Origin: DSUN01 sp035527715
GTDB taxonomy: Bacteria > Planctomycetota > PUPC01 > DSUN01
DNA: 16,591 nt
Direction: 5' to 3'
NCBI GenBank assembly: GCA_035527715.1
Contig: DATKZY010000264.1
Location: 1-16,591 of the forward strand
Both the position numbers and the translations under genes were made by a program. Each line of letters starts with the position of its first letter. Positions within the stretch are counted from its first letter, which is position 1. The notes below the pieces were generated by a model. The model saw nothing but the letters and a program-made list of their open reading frames with translations. It was not told the DNA's origin and did no database searches. Of the stretch, positions 1-6,163 are shown piece by piece.

Positions 1-387
1 GTGCTCGAGTGCGCGGGCGAGGCCAACGTCGTGCCCCTCCGCGTGGCCGACAACGCCGCGAAGGCCGCCCTGCTCGACCAGCTTGGCTTCGACCTGGCGT
101 TCCTCGACGGCGACCACAGCCGCGACGGCGTCGCCCTCGACTTCGCGCACACCCGCCGCTGCGGCGTCGTGCTCTTCCACGACTATGCCGACCCCGGCTT
201 CCACGGCGTGACGGAGTTCGTGGACTCCCTCGGGGAGGGCACCATCCTCCGCGACGTGCCCTTTGCCTGGTGGTTCGCCCCGGGCAGGGAGCCCTTCGAG
301 CCCCTTGTGGGCGGGGCCTCCGCGCCCCGCGTCGCCAGTTGGCGCGACGGCACGCCCTTCTGCACCGCGGGCCTGCGCTGCCACTGA
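1..387 (+). CDS. C-terminal part of a class I SAM-dependent methyltransferase (truncated by window edge)
   Basis: The frame is open from base 1, so the GTG there need not be the true start. The 128 visible residues look like the second half of a Methyltransf_24/CmcI-type fold: an FLDGDHS motif at about residues 34-40 (the acidic strand-4 region) and the FHDYADPGFHGV segment at 59-70, which in this family follows the strand-5 turn. The SAM-binding glycine loop would lie upstream, outside the window. Two glycosyltransferases follow on the same strand, so the likely job is modifying a sugar or a surface-polysaccharide precursor; this is inference from context. The last 28 or so residues are partly encoded by a GC-rich repeat arm (306-331) that recurs exactly at 15111-15136, so the C-terminus is probably repeat-extended. 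The substrate cannot be read from the sequence. Confidence 0.65.
   Translation: MLECAGEANVVPLRVADNAAKAALLDQLGFDLAFLDGDHSRDGVALDFAHTRRCGVVLFHDYADPGFHGVTEFVDSLGEGTILRDVPFAWWFAPGREPFEPLVGGASAPRVASWRDGTPFCTAGLRCH
306..331 (+). repeat. GC-rich repeat arm, identical to 15111-15136
   Basis: A 26-base stretch beginning TGTGGGCGGGGCC and ending CCCCGCG is identical to the left arm of the inverted repeat at 15111-15184. Only the left arm is recognisable here. It is followed by a small palindrome (CGTCGCC-AGTT-GGCGCGACG). It is translated as part of the methyltransferase tail. Confidence 0.7.
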
Positions 388-395
388 GAGCCTAG

Positions 396-425
396 CCTCC
401 CGCAGGTTGTGGAACCTGCGGGAGG
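396..425. repeat. Perfect 13-bp inverted repeat (hairpin) between genes
   Basis: CCTCCCGCAGGTT and its exact reverse complement are separated by GTGG. The hairpin lies 8 bp after the methyltransferase stop and 18 bp before the next ATG, and is followed by TTTCTGGGAG. It could act as an intercistronic stem or weak terminator. It could equally be one of the dispersed CCTCCCG-type repeats (compare 15570-15599). Confidence 0.7.
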
Positions 426-443
426 TTTCTGGGAGCTTGCCCC

Positions 444-1529
444 ATGCGCATCTGCCACCTCACCCCCCTCGCCCGCCGCGGGCCGTGGACCACGCCCGAG
501 TATGGCTGCGGGTCGTGGTGCCTGGCCCTGGGCGCCGAGTTCTTCCCCTACGCCGCCGACGACCTCACGCCCCTCGAGGGCTACGACCTGCTGCTGCTCC
601 ACACCGCGATGGGCCTCTACCCGCGCGTGCTCGAAGTCCTGGAGCGATTCGCCCACAAGCCCGCGGTGCTCCTGCTCACCTGCGACGCGATGTTCATTGA
701 CCCGCAGGGCTTCTTCCCCGGCTTCGCGCTGCCGCTGAAGGCCCTGCTCGACCGCGCCCGGCTGGCCGTCACCGAGACCGAGGAGGTCGGCTTCTTCCAG
801 GCCATGACCTCGACGCCCGTCGTCCACCTGCCGCTCCCCGTGCCGCTGGAAGCCATGCGGAGCTGCTCGGCCCAATCTGGAATCTGGAATCTGGAATCTG
901 GGATCTCCATCCTCCTTGGCTCGGGCTTCCGCGCCAAGAAGAACGGCCTGGCCACGGCCCTCGCCTTCCGCCGCCTGCGCTCCCTGTGGGCGGGGCCCCC
1001 GGGCCTCGGCGATCCCTGCGCCGGCAATGGCGGGACCGTCGCGCTTTCGCGCGAAAGCGCGACGGTCCGCCCCCTTCCGGCCGCTCACCCCGCGGGGCCC
1101 TGCCCCGCTGCCCTCGTCTTCGCGGAGGAGCCCGAGGCCGAGCGCGAGGCGTTCCGCCTCTGGGGCATCGAGGGCGTCGAGGTCCGCCCGACCTGCCCGC
1201 AGCCCGACTACTGGCGCCGGGCTGCCGCCTGCGGCCTGGCGCTGCACCTCGACTACCGCCGCACCATCGGCCGCTTCTCCGCCGAGTGCGCGGCCCTCGG
1301 CGTGCCCTGCATCAGTACCGCCGGCGCCACGATGCAGCGCGCCTGCTTCCCCGACCTCATCGTCGAGCCGTGGGACGTCGAGGGCGCGGCCACGCTCGCC
1401 CAGCGGCTGCTCCGCGACCCGACGTTCCGCGACCGCGTGCTCGACCGCGCCGCCGGCGCCCTCGAGCCCTTCGACCTAGCGCCCTCGGCCGCCCGCTTCC
1501 GCCAGGCCCTCGCCCGCTTCGTCGGGTGA
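444..1529 (+). CDS. GT4-like glycosyltransferase with repeat-derived insertions
   Basis: A 361-residue protein with the general shape of a GT-B glycosyltransferase. The N-terminal half lacks clear motifs. The C-terminal part (about 157-170, then 225-361) reads like a GT4 nucleotide-sugar domain: SGFRAKKNGLATALA, a stretch with LHLDYRRTIGRFSAECAALG where family members carry the acidic donor-binding loop, and a final helix region VEPWDVEGAATLAQRLLRD. The canonical EGFG-x-E motif is not obvious, so the catalytic assignment is moderate. Two stretches are foreign to the fold: residues about 144-153, from a 7-bp tandem repeat, and about 181-222, from a palindromic block. Both keep the frame. GGGAG lies upstream of the ATG. 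The gene sits between a methyltransferase and another GT4 gene, consistent with cell-surface glycan synthesis. Whether it is still active with a roughly 40-residue insertion is open. Confidence 0.65.
   Translation: MRICHLTPLARRGPWTTPEYGCGSWCLALGAEFFPYAADDLTPLEGYDLLLLHTAMGLYPRVLEVLERFAHKPAVLLLTCDAMFIDPQGFFPGFALPLKALLDRARLAVTETEEVGFFQAMTSTPVVHLPLPVPLEAMRSCSAQSGIWNLESGISILLGSGFRAKKNGLATALAFRRLRSLWAGPPGLGDPCAGNGGTVALSRESATVRPLPAAHPAGPCPAALVFAEEPEAEREAFRLWGIEGVEVRPTCPQPDYWRRAAACGLALHLDYRRTIGRFSAECAALGVPCISTAGATMQRACFPDLIVEPWDVEGAATLAQRLLRDPTFRDRVLDRAAGALEPFDLAPSAARFRQALARFVG
874..901 (+). repeat. Four tandem AATCTGG heptamers inside a coding sequence
   Basis: Four copies of AATCTGG run end to end and are translated as SGIWNLESG within the glycosyltransferase. 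A 7-bp period is not a multiple of three, so copies are read in different frames. The pattern exists at the DNA level, not the protein level. Confidence 0.8.
985..1105. repeat. GC-rich palindromic block with a perfect 36-bp palindrome, inside a coding sequence
   Basis: The block starts with TGTGGGCGGGGC, the same 12 bases that open the arms at 306 and 15111. At its centre, 1033-1068 is a perfect palindrome: 18 bases (GGACCGTCGCGCTTTCGC) followed directly by their reverse complement. It ends near GCGGGGCCCTGCCCCGC. The block is translated without a stop as a low-complexity Gly/Ala/Pro-rich loop of the glycosyltransferase. The block ends are estimates; the palindrome is exact. Confidence 0.75.
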
Positions 1530-1540
1530 GCGAGAACCAA

Positions 1541-1576
1541 TGGGACCTATGGGACGTATGGGACCCATGGGACAAC
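1541..1576 (+). repeat. Four tandem 9-bp ATGGGACNN units between genes
   Basis: ATGGGACCT, ATGGGACGT, ATGGGACCC and ATGGGACAA follow each other directly after the glycosyltransferase stop. Bases 1581-1616 continue with a second micro-repeat of CCAACACCC/GGCACC words. Similar words recur inside the next gene (2891-2932) and upstream of the terminase (15681-15707). Confidence 0.85.
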
Positions 1577-1630
1577 TCGCGCCCCGGGCCCCCAACACCC
1601 GGCACCTGACACCGCTTCTGGGAGTCCCCC

Positions 1631-3193
1631 ATGCCCCCTCGCATCGTCACGATCTCCGACCACGTGGACTGCCCGACCGGCTTCGGCGTGCAGCACCGCC
1701 ACCTAGCCTTCGCCCTCGCCCATGCCGGCTTCGAGGTGCACGCCCTCGGCCTCTGGGACACGCGGCCGCTGGCCCGCATCTCAGCTCAAGCTCCCGCGAC
1801 CATGAGCCAGCCACCCTGTCATTCCGAGCCTGCCGAGAGCCTGGCCCGAGCGAAGCGAGGGCAACCTTTCAGGGGAGCCGACCAGCGTCACAAAGCCTCG
1901 TGCGTTGGCGGCGCCAACTCCCCTGAAAGGTGCTTCGACAAGCTCAGCATGACAGAGCGCGGGCATGTCTCCTTCGCGGAAACGACTCCCGAGCTCGTTG
2001 CCGTCACCCGCTACCCCGCCGGCCTCGGCGTCGAGGACCATCGCCGGGCCTGGCCCATGTACCGCGAGCTGCTGCGCCCCGACCTGGTGATCACCCTCGG
2101 CGACTTCGAGATGTTCCGCCACCTCAACGACGAATCGCCCCGCAACTTCGCCTGGTGCCACTGGCTGCCGATCGACGCCCTCCCCTACCCCGACCGCGAC
2201 CACGCGGCGATGCTCCGCTACGACCACCTCGTGCTCATGTCGCGCTTCGGCCTCGGCGTCGTCCGCCCCCACCTCGAAGGCCGCGTGCCGCTCCACTACA
2301 TTCCGCACGGGGTGGACGTGCGGGCCTTTCGCCCCCACGACGACCCGCTGGCGCTGCGCCGCCGCTGGAGCCGGCGGCTCGGCGTCGAGCTGCGCCCCGA
2401 CGACTTCGTCCTCATCGCCCGCGACACGAATCAGTGGCGCAAGCAGCAGCCGTTGCTCCTCGAGGCCCTGGCCATGCTCCCGCGCGACGTGAAGCTCCTC
2501 CTCCACTGCGCGCCCGTCGCGCACCCGCGGGCGAACGGCTGGGACCTGCCCCACCTCGCCCGCCTCTACGGCGTCGCCGACCGCGCCATCTTCACGGCCG
2601 GCCCGTTTGGAGTCCTGCCTTCAGGCAGTCCGCATCCCGCGCCCGCCTCTGAGGGCGCGGCGGAAGGAACACTGGCTGAAGCCAGGACTCCGAACCTGAC
2701 CCCGGAGGAGCTGGCCGAGCTCGACAACCTGTCCGACCTGCGGGTCTCGGCCACCGCGGGCGAGGGCTTCGGCGTCGTCACCATCGAGGCCATGGCCTGC
2801 GGCACGCCGACCCTCATCACCAACTACGCGACCAGCTCCGAGCTCCTCCTCGGCATTGCGCCTGGCGGCTCGCCGTTTGCCGGCTCTTCACCCCCAGCAC
2901 ACAGTGCCCAACACCCAACACCGCGCGAAGCGATCCTCGACCGCTTCGGCCCCGCCGGCGAACTGCTTCGGGTGGCGGCCTGGACCGTCGAGCAGGCCCG
3001 CCACCTCTTCCGCCCCGTGCCCGACGCGACCGACCTGGCGGCGAGGGTCCTGGCCTTGCGCGACGACCGTGGCCGCCTCGCCCGCTACGGCGTCGCGGGC
3101 CTCCGCCGCGTCCTCGCCCACTACACACTGGGGCGAGTCGCCACCGATTGGGCCGCCCTCGCCCGCCGCGTCCTCGCCGAGCGCGTGAGGTAG
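1631..3193 (+). CDS. GT4 family glycosyltransferase with three in-frame repeat insertions
   Basis: A 520-residue GT-B glycosyltransferase. The C-terminal GT4 domain has the family signature GEGFGVVTIEAMACGTP with the E-x7-E pair at residues 378 and 386, which in this family binds the donor nucleotide-sugar. The strand IARDTNQWRKQQPLLLEAL at about 261-279 is the usual start of that domain. The N-terminal half begins at a conserved-looking ITISDHVDCPTGFGVQHRHLA region typical of the acceptor domain. It is longer than the usual 350-420 residues because of three repeat-encoded stretches: about 63-108 (from the 138-bp element), 327-354 (double hairpin) and 421-434 (CCAACACC words). Each lies in a loop-like position and the frame continues. 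GGGAG precedes the ATG. It is probably cotranscribed with the gene before it, for surface polysaccharide assembly. The sugar specificity is unknown. Confidence 0.85.
   Translation: MPPRIVTISDHVDCPTGFGVQHRHLAFALAHAGFEVHALGLWDTRPLARISAQAPATMSQPPCHSEPAESLARAKRGQPFRGADQRHKASCVGGANSPERCFDKLSMTERGHVSFAETTPELVAVTRYPAGLGVEDHRRAWPMYRELLRPDLVITLGDFEMFRHLNDESPRNFAWCHWLPIDALPYPDRDHAAMLRYDHLVLMSRFGLGVVRPHLEGRVPLHYIPHGVDVRAFRPHDDPLALRRRWSRRLGVELRPDDFVLIARDTNQWRKQQPLLLEALAMLPRDVKLLLHCAPVAHPRANGWDLPHLARLYGVADRAIFTAGPFGVLPSGSPHPAPASEGAAEGTLAEARTPNLTPEELAELDNLSDLRVSATAGEGFGVVTIEAMACGTPTLITNYATSSELLLGIAPGGSPFAGSSPPAHSAQHPTPREAILDRFGPAGELLRVAAWTVEQARHLFRPVPDATDLAARVLALRDDRGRLARYGVAGLRRVLAHYTLGRVATDWAALARRVLAERVR
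1817..1954. repeat. 138-bp nested palindromic element, copy A, inside a coding sequence
   Basis: The element begins TGTCATTCCGAGCCTG and ends GCTTCGACAAGCTCAGCATGACA, and the ends are imperfect inverted repeats. Inside is a perfect 13-bp inverted pair, ACCTTTCAGGGGA (1864-1876) and its complement (1919-1931). At 138 bp it is exactly 46 codons, so a clean insertion keeps the frame of the glycosyltransferase. Further copies are at 7325-7481 and 8890-9005. There is no transposase-like gene in it, so if mobile it is non-autonomous. Confidence 0.85.
2609..2691. repeat. Double-hairpin repeat inside a coding sequence
   Basis: Two 19-base arms (2609-2627 and 2673-2691) are complementary at 17 of 19 positions. 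Each arm is itself a small palindrome around a TTCAG/CTGAA core (TGCCTTCAGGCA and TGGCTGAAGCCA). The loop is 45 bp. It is translated in frame in the glycosyltransferase. The same architecture is seen at 3310-3473 and 13529-13608. Confidence 0.8.
2891..2932 (+). repeat. CCAACACC-word micro-repeat inside a coding sequence
   Basis: A run of CCCAGCAC, CCCAACAC and CCAACACC words is translated as roughly SPPAHSAQHPTPRE in the C-terminal GT domain. The same word set occurs between genes at 1581-1616 and 15681-15707. Confidence 0.6.
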
Positions 3194-3215
3194 TTTCCGT
3201 TGCGGGAAGTGGCGC

Positions 3216-3234
3216 CACAGGCAAGATGCCTGTG
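3216..3234. repeat. CACAGGCA hairpin, dispersed repeat
   Basis: CACAGGCA-AGA-TGCCTGTG is a perfect 8-bp stem flanked by GTGG and CCACC. It is the same family as the hairpin at 3556-3584. Lying 22 bp after the glycosyltransferase stop, it could also act as a transcript-end stem, but no T-run follows. Confidence 0.75.
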
Positions 3235-3294
3235 CCACCCCCCAAGTACTGCTCCACAGAGAAAAGTGTACAAGAACCACGCTCTGCGGCCTTC

Positions 3295-3489
3295 GTGCCG
3301 AAGGCACGTCAGGAGTTAGCCGGCGGCTTCAGCCGCCGGACTCGGGTGCCAGAATGAGCCCCGTCCCGAAGGGACGGCAGGACGGCTTCCCGGCGCGGCT
3401 TCTGCCGCCCCTTGCGGGGCTGAAGACTGGGGACCGCCGGGTTCCGGCGGCTGAAGCCGCCGGCTAAGTCCTGGCGTCCCTGCGGGACG
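3295..3489. repeat. Composite double-hairpin repeat with 30-bp arms
   Basis: Arms 3310-3339 and 3444-3473 are complementary at 29 of 30 positions and each is itself palindromic around CGGCTTCAGCCG. Outside them lie small palindromes CGTGCCGAAGGCACG (3295-3309) and CGTCCCTGCGGGACG (3475-3489). A further one, CCGTCCCGAAGGGACGG, sits in the 104-bp interior. The nested layout matches the elements inside genes at 2609-2691 and 13529-13608. Confidence 0.85.
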
Positions 3490-3555
3490 AAGCCCAAGGG
3501 AATCCCGCCTCACTATTGCGCGCCTTCCTCCGTGGAGCGGTACTAACAAACGGCG

Positions 3556-3584
3556 GTGGCACAGGCTTCCAGCCTGTGACTCAC
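3556..3584. repeat. GTGGCACAGGCT hairpin, dispersed repeat
   Basis: GTGGCACAGGCT-TCC-AGCCTGTG followed by ACTCAC is a stem with a 3-base loop. It is related to 3216-3234 and shares the GTGGCACAG core with the terminase repeats at 15654-15678 and 16515-16591. Confidence 0.75.
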
Positions 3585-3699
3585 CAAGGCCAATTGCCCT
3601 CAACCACTTTCCGTAACAGAAACGAAGTAGCCCGCCGCGCCGAACCATGGGGGTGGTTCCACCTGCAATCCCGGCTCGCACCTCACGCGAAGTTTCGCC

Positions 3700-3727
3700 T
3701 TGCAAATCCCTGACGCCGTGGTATAAT
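3700..3727 (+). promoter_or_regulatory. Sigma70-type promoter for the TIGR04073-like gene
   Basis: TTGCAA (3700-3705), a 16-bp spacer and TATAAT (3722-3727), a consensus -10 box. It lies 65 bp upstream of the ATG at 3793 and is the only AT-rich spot nearby. Confidence 0.75.
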
Positions 3728-3792
3728 CGTGCTCGTCGGGGGCTTGTCAAACCCGTTGTGGCGAGGTCGCTGGCCGCCAGGAGGCAAGGACT

Positions 3793-4185
3793 ATGAGACG
3801 CGTGCTCGTCGTGGCTGTGTTGCTCTTCGCTGTCTCTGCTCCCCTGCTCGCGCAGGAGCCGGCCGTGCCGGCCCAGCCGACGGAAGAGGAGGGTCCGCGC
3901 TTCACGATCTTCACCAAGCTCTTCCGCGGCATCGGCAACATCATCATCGCCCCCTTCGAGATCCCCGTGACGGCGTTCAACGTGGCGGCGGACACGGATG
4001 TCTTCATCGGCGTCTCAGTGGGTTCGGTGGCCGGCGCGGCCGCCGGCTGCGAGCGCCTCGGGTGCGGCGTGATGGACGTCATTACGTTCCTCTTCCCGCC
4101 CTACGACCGGCCGCTGCTCACCTACACCGTCGGGAAGTCCCCTGCCGGCGCCGCGGCCATCAACACGTTCCCACGAGAGCTCTAA
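3793..4185 (+). CDS. Exosortase-system-associated secreted protein, TIGR04073-like
   Basis: A 130-residue protein with a clear signal peptide (MRRVLVVAVLLFAVSAPLLA, cleavage near AQE at about 20-21). The body matches the TIGR04073 pattern: a KLFRGIGNIIIAPFEIP segment at about 43-59, then VFIGVSVGSVAGAAAGCERLGCGVMDVITFLFPP at about 76-109, then a YDRPLLTY ending. The family is known from genomes that carry PEP-CTERM/exosortase sorting; its molecular function is not established. The window independently contains a PEP-CTERM protein at 12424, which supports the call. AGGAGG precedes the ATG with good spacing and the gene is monocistronic behind its own promoter. The final helical part and tail (KSPAGAAAINTFPREL) are less typical. 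The protein is likely envelope-associated. Confidence 0.75.
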   Translation: MRRVLVVAVLLFAVSAPLLAQEPAVPAQPTEEEGPRFTIFTKLFRGIGNIIIAPFEIPVTAFNVAADTDVFIGVSVGSVAGAAAGCERLGCGVMDVITFLFPPYDRPLLTYTVGKSPAGAAAINTFPREL

Positions 4186-4275
4186 GACAGCACGGAGGCA
4201 TGCCCCTTGTCCCGACTTCGCAGCCGCCGACGCGGCAAGACCCGCTCCTCGAAGACCAATCACGGCGTCCGCCCA

Positions 4276-4304
4276 ACGCTTCACAAGAAGCGTAGCCAGT
4301 TTTA
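4276..4304 (+). terminator. Possible rho-independent terminator of the TIGR04073-like gene
   Basis: ACGCTTC-ACAA-GAAGCGT is a perfect 7-bp stem 90 bp after the stop codon, followed by AGCCAGTTTTA. The T-run is short and offset, so termination is plausible but not certain. Confidence 0.4.
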
Positions 4305-4310
4305 GACCCG

Positions 4311-4353
4311 CGCGCTCCGGGCCACACCCCCCTACCACGCGGCCCGGGGCGCG
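4311..4353. repeat. GC-rich inverted repeat
   Basis: CGCGCTCCGGGCC (4311-4323) pairs with GGCCCGGGGCGCG (4341-4353) at 12 of 13 positions across a 17-base loop. It lies between the possible terminator and the next promoters and may reinforce transcription stop. Confidence 0.55.
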
Positions 4354-4430
4354 GGACAGCACTCCCCGTCCGTGCGAGGTCCTGCGGCACGTCAGCCGAC
4401 AGGCCGGCGAGAAACCGGCTCCAAATCGGC

Positions 4431-4459
4431 TTGACTTCGTCGCTGGCCCACGCTAGAAT
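4431..4459 (+). promoter_or_regulatory. Upstream sigma70-type promoter of the initiator gene
   Basis: TTGACT (4431-4436), a 17-bp spacer and TAGAAT (4454-4459). This is the first of two tandem promoters before the replication-initiator-like gene. Confidence 0.7.
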
Positions 4460-4478
4460 CCACAACATCCTGTAAGAA

Positions 4479-4501
4479 CCCCTTGCATCCACCACAAGGG
4501 G
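4479..4501. promoter_or_regulatory. Inverted repeat over the -35 box, candidate operator
   Basis: CCCCTTG (4479-4485) and CAAGGGG (4495-4501) form a perfect 7-bp dyad with a 9-bp gap. It covers the -35 hexamer of the second promoter and sits just downstream of the first. A dimeric repressor bound here would block both, which is common for replication-initiator control. The regulator is unknown. Confidence 0.5.
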
Positions 4502-4511
4502 TCGCTATACT
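4483..4511 (+). promoter_or_regulatory. Downstream sigma70-type promoter of the initiator gene
   Basis: TTGCAT (4483-4488), a 17-bp spacer and TATACT (4506-4511), 69 bp before the ATG at 4581. It overlaps the dyad at 4479-4501. Confidence 0.7.
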
Positions 4512-4580
4512 GGCGGTGGCCAATGGCCCTGGCGGCTCCCAGATGGTGGGGAGCACTGCTCAAGACCCCGCGAGAGCGTG

Positions 4581-5456
4581 ATGGGCGAGAGCGACTGGTT
4601 TTTCAAGTTCATGTGCGAGCTGGGCACCAGCGGCATCTGGGCGAAGCTCTCCAAGGCTGCCAAGGCCGTCTACCCCATGCTGGGCATCCACACCGATGGC
4701 TCGTTCAAGCCCGTCTACCCCTCGATTCCGCGGCTCATCAAGCTCACGGGCCTCAGCAAGAAGGGGGTCGAGGACGGCCTGCGCGACCTCGAGGCCAACA
4801 GCCTGATCCGCCGCCGCTCGGGCAAGAGCCACAAGCGCGGCCAAGCCAACCGGCCAAACATCTACGAGTTCGCGTTCGAATACGCCGGCTCCACCCTTGG
4901 CTACTCAGTAGGCAAGGGCTTGGCTACCCAGCAGCCAAGCCCCTTGGCTAGCCAGGTGCCTACTCCTTTCCCACCCAGTAGCCCAGAACTAGAGTCTGAA
5001 CAACCAGATCGACAGCAGCAGACCATCAACCTCAACCTCACCCTCCGCCAGGACGAGAGCGTTGCTGCTGCTGCGATCCAGCTCCTTCGCGAATACTTCG
5101 ACGAGAAGGCGGCCCAACACTTCGCCTCGATATACCCGGCCGACTACATCCGGAAGAAGGTGGACCTCGTCGAGCGCCGCGCGCGCGCCAACCGCCTGCG
5201 CAACAAGCCTGCCTATCTCCGGCGCGCCCTCGAGGGTGGCTGGGAGCCCGCCGCCCCCGAGGTGGAGAATGATCGCTTCGAGCAGCTCGTTACGTCTATC
5301 CGCCAAGGCGACACTCGGGAGGCCGTGATCGGCGACGTGGCCTGGCGAGCCGGCGTCACCGCCGACCAGCGCGCCGTCTACCTCACCCACATGACCACCG
5401 GCGCCCAGATGCGGCTGAAATCCTGGGACGACTGCCGTGACCTCCAGTGGCGCTGA
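4581..5456 (+). CDS. Winged-helix replication initiator-like protein (lambda O-type layout)
   Basis: The protein is 291 residues from ATG 4581 (a GTG lies one codon earlier). Residues about 15-100 form a winged helix of the HTH_36/phage initiator kind, with PSIPRLIKLTGLSKKGVEDG as the helix-turn-helix and DLEANSLIRRRSG leading into the wing. Residues 106-150 are a Pro/Ser/Gln linker encoded by four DNA iterons. The C-terminal domain (about 155-225: LLREYFDEKAAQHFAS, then PADYIRKKVDLVERR, then NKPAYLRRALEGGWEP) resembles the tail of phage and plasmid initiators that use HTH_36 heads. In lambda O the origin iterons also lie in the linker DNA and the C-terminal part recruits the helicase loader; by analogy this protein would bind its own gene to start replication. 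No helicase or loader gene lies nearby, so it may be part of a decayed phage or rely on host DnaB/DnaC. The ribosome-binding site is weak. Confidence 0.65.
   Translation: MGESDWFFKFMCELGTSGIWAKLSKAAKAVYPMLGIHTDGSFKPVYPSIPRLIKLTGLSKKGVEDGLRDLEANSLIRRRSGKSHKRGQANRPNIYEFAFEYAGSTLGYSVGKGLATQQPSPLASQVPTPFPPSSPELESEQPDRQQQTINLNLTLRQDESVAAAAIQLLREYFDEKAAQHFASIYPADYIRKKVDLVERRARANRLRNKPAYLRRALEGGWEPAAPEVENDRFEQLVTSIRQGDTREAVIGDVAWRAGVTADQRAVYLTHMTTGAQMRLKSWDDCRDLQWR
4896..4986 (+). other. Candidate replication origin: four 21-bp iterons inside the initiator gene
   Basis: Related 21-bp units start at 4896, 4919, 4943 and 4966 (spacings 23, 24, 23 bp). All begin CTT; three begin CTTGGCTA. Unit 2 has perfect 7-bp arms, CTTGGCT and AGCCAAG, and unit 1 is also a hyphenated dyad. 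Unit 4 agrees with unit 2 at 16 of 21 positions. Because 23 is not a multiple of three, the copies are read in different frames and give unlike peptides, so the repetition is kept at the DNA level. The bases just after (about 4987-5035) are poorer in GC than the surroundings, as expected for an unwinding region. The arrangement matches the lambda-type origin inside gene O. Confidence 0.65.
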
Positions 5457-5521
5457 CCTGCTCGCCTGCTCACGGGGGGTGCTGGCGACACACGCCGAGG
5501 GGGCCCCGCAGATGGGCGAAT

Positions 5522-5549
5522 GGGTCATAGAATTACTGTTATATGACCC
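5522..5549. promoter_or_regulatory. Dyad in an AT-rich spot after the initiator gene
   Basis: GGGTCATA (5522-5529) and TATGACCC (5542-5549) are perfect complements around a 12-base AT-rich centre (GAATTACTGTTA). It sits 65 bp after the initiator stop and has no T-run, so a protein-binding site is more likely than a terminator. Confidence 0.4.
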
Positions 5550-5631
5550 TTCCCGGCCCTCGCCCTCCCCATCCTGTTCCACTTATGTCGAGGGTGCCCC
5601 AGGGCATTTCGGCGCATTATATTCAACTCAG

Positions 5632-5656
5632 CCCGCGGACCGCACTTGACCGCGGG
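5632..5656. promoter_or_regulatory. CCCGCGG dyad
   Basis: CCCGCGG (5632-5638) and CCGCGGG (5650-5656) flank an 11-base gap that contains CACTTGA. The arms are short and GC-rich, so chance is possible. Confidence 0.25.
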
Positions 5657-6117
5657 GCGCGCCTGCGGTCATGCTCGGGGTGGGCGCCGGCCTGTGAGTG
5701 GCGAGCTCGTCCCTTTTTTCCAGTCGGACAGGGCATCGCTGGAAAGTGCGTGGCCACGTAGCCGCAAGCGCCCTGGCCACCGAGACGCCACCCCGGCTGC
5801 CCCGAGAAGACAACGAGGGAGCGAATGGCGACGTCCTGTTCCTGCCGGCGCATCTCCGGCCGCACCTCGAACACCGATGAGCGGCTGCCTCGCTTGGCCC
5901 AAGAAGCATTGGCCCCTGGCGCGACAGTGGCCGGGAGTTCCAGGGACTCGCCCCACGTTGGGCAGCGGAGCTCGGGGGCATCTGGTGTTCCGGACACCTT
6001 CGCTCCGGGGTGCCCTCCTTGGGGTGATCGGCGCGAGCGCGGCGGCCCGCCCGCTTGGTAATCGGCCATACAAGAAAGAGCGGAGCGACCCCGACGCCCC
6101 GAGGCCAGCCCCTACCG

Positions 6118-6163
6118 GGGTCGTGCTGAGCGAAGCTCCGTGCCACTTCGCTCAGAACGACCC
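6118..6163. repeat. 18-bp inverted repeat of the CTGAGCGAAG family
   Basis: GGGTCGTGCTGAGCGAAG (6118-6135) pairs with CTTCGCTCAGAACGACCC (6146-6163) at 17 of 18 positions across a 10-base loop. The GCTGAGC core is shared with the ends of the TGTCATTCC elements (GCTCAGCATGACA), so this may be a related short form. Confidence 0.75.

Larger units (their letters stand above)
3194..3699. other. Gene-free repeat block after the glycosyltransferase cluster
   Basis: No convincing gene is found on either strand. Short open frames here are translations of the palindromic repeats listed separately (3216-3234, 3295-3489, 3556-3584). The only non-repeat segments are about 3240-3290 and 3590-3690. The latter leads into the promoter at 3700. 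Confidence 0.7.

Noticed and set aside
183..1247. 354-codon minus-strand open frame
   Set aside because: It is antisense to the methyltransferase and glycosyltransferase genes, Gly/Arg/Glu-rich, without domain motifs or a ribosome-binding site; a GC-driven shadow.
2817..3307. Minus-strand open frames of about 140 codons at the end of the GT4 gene
   Set aside because: They are antisense to conserved GT4 sequence, and their N-terminal parts are translations of the CACAGGCA repeat.
4896..4986. CRISPR array
   Set aside because: The units are only 21 bp, nearly contiguous, imperfect and lie in a gene; there are no spacers of normal length and no cas genes. Iterons explain them better.
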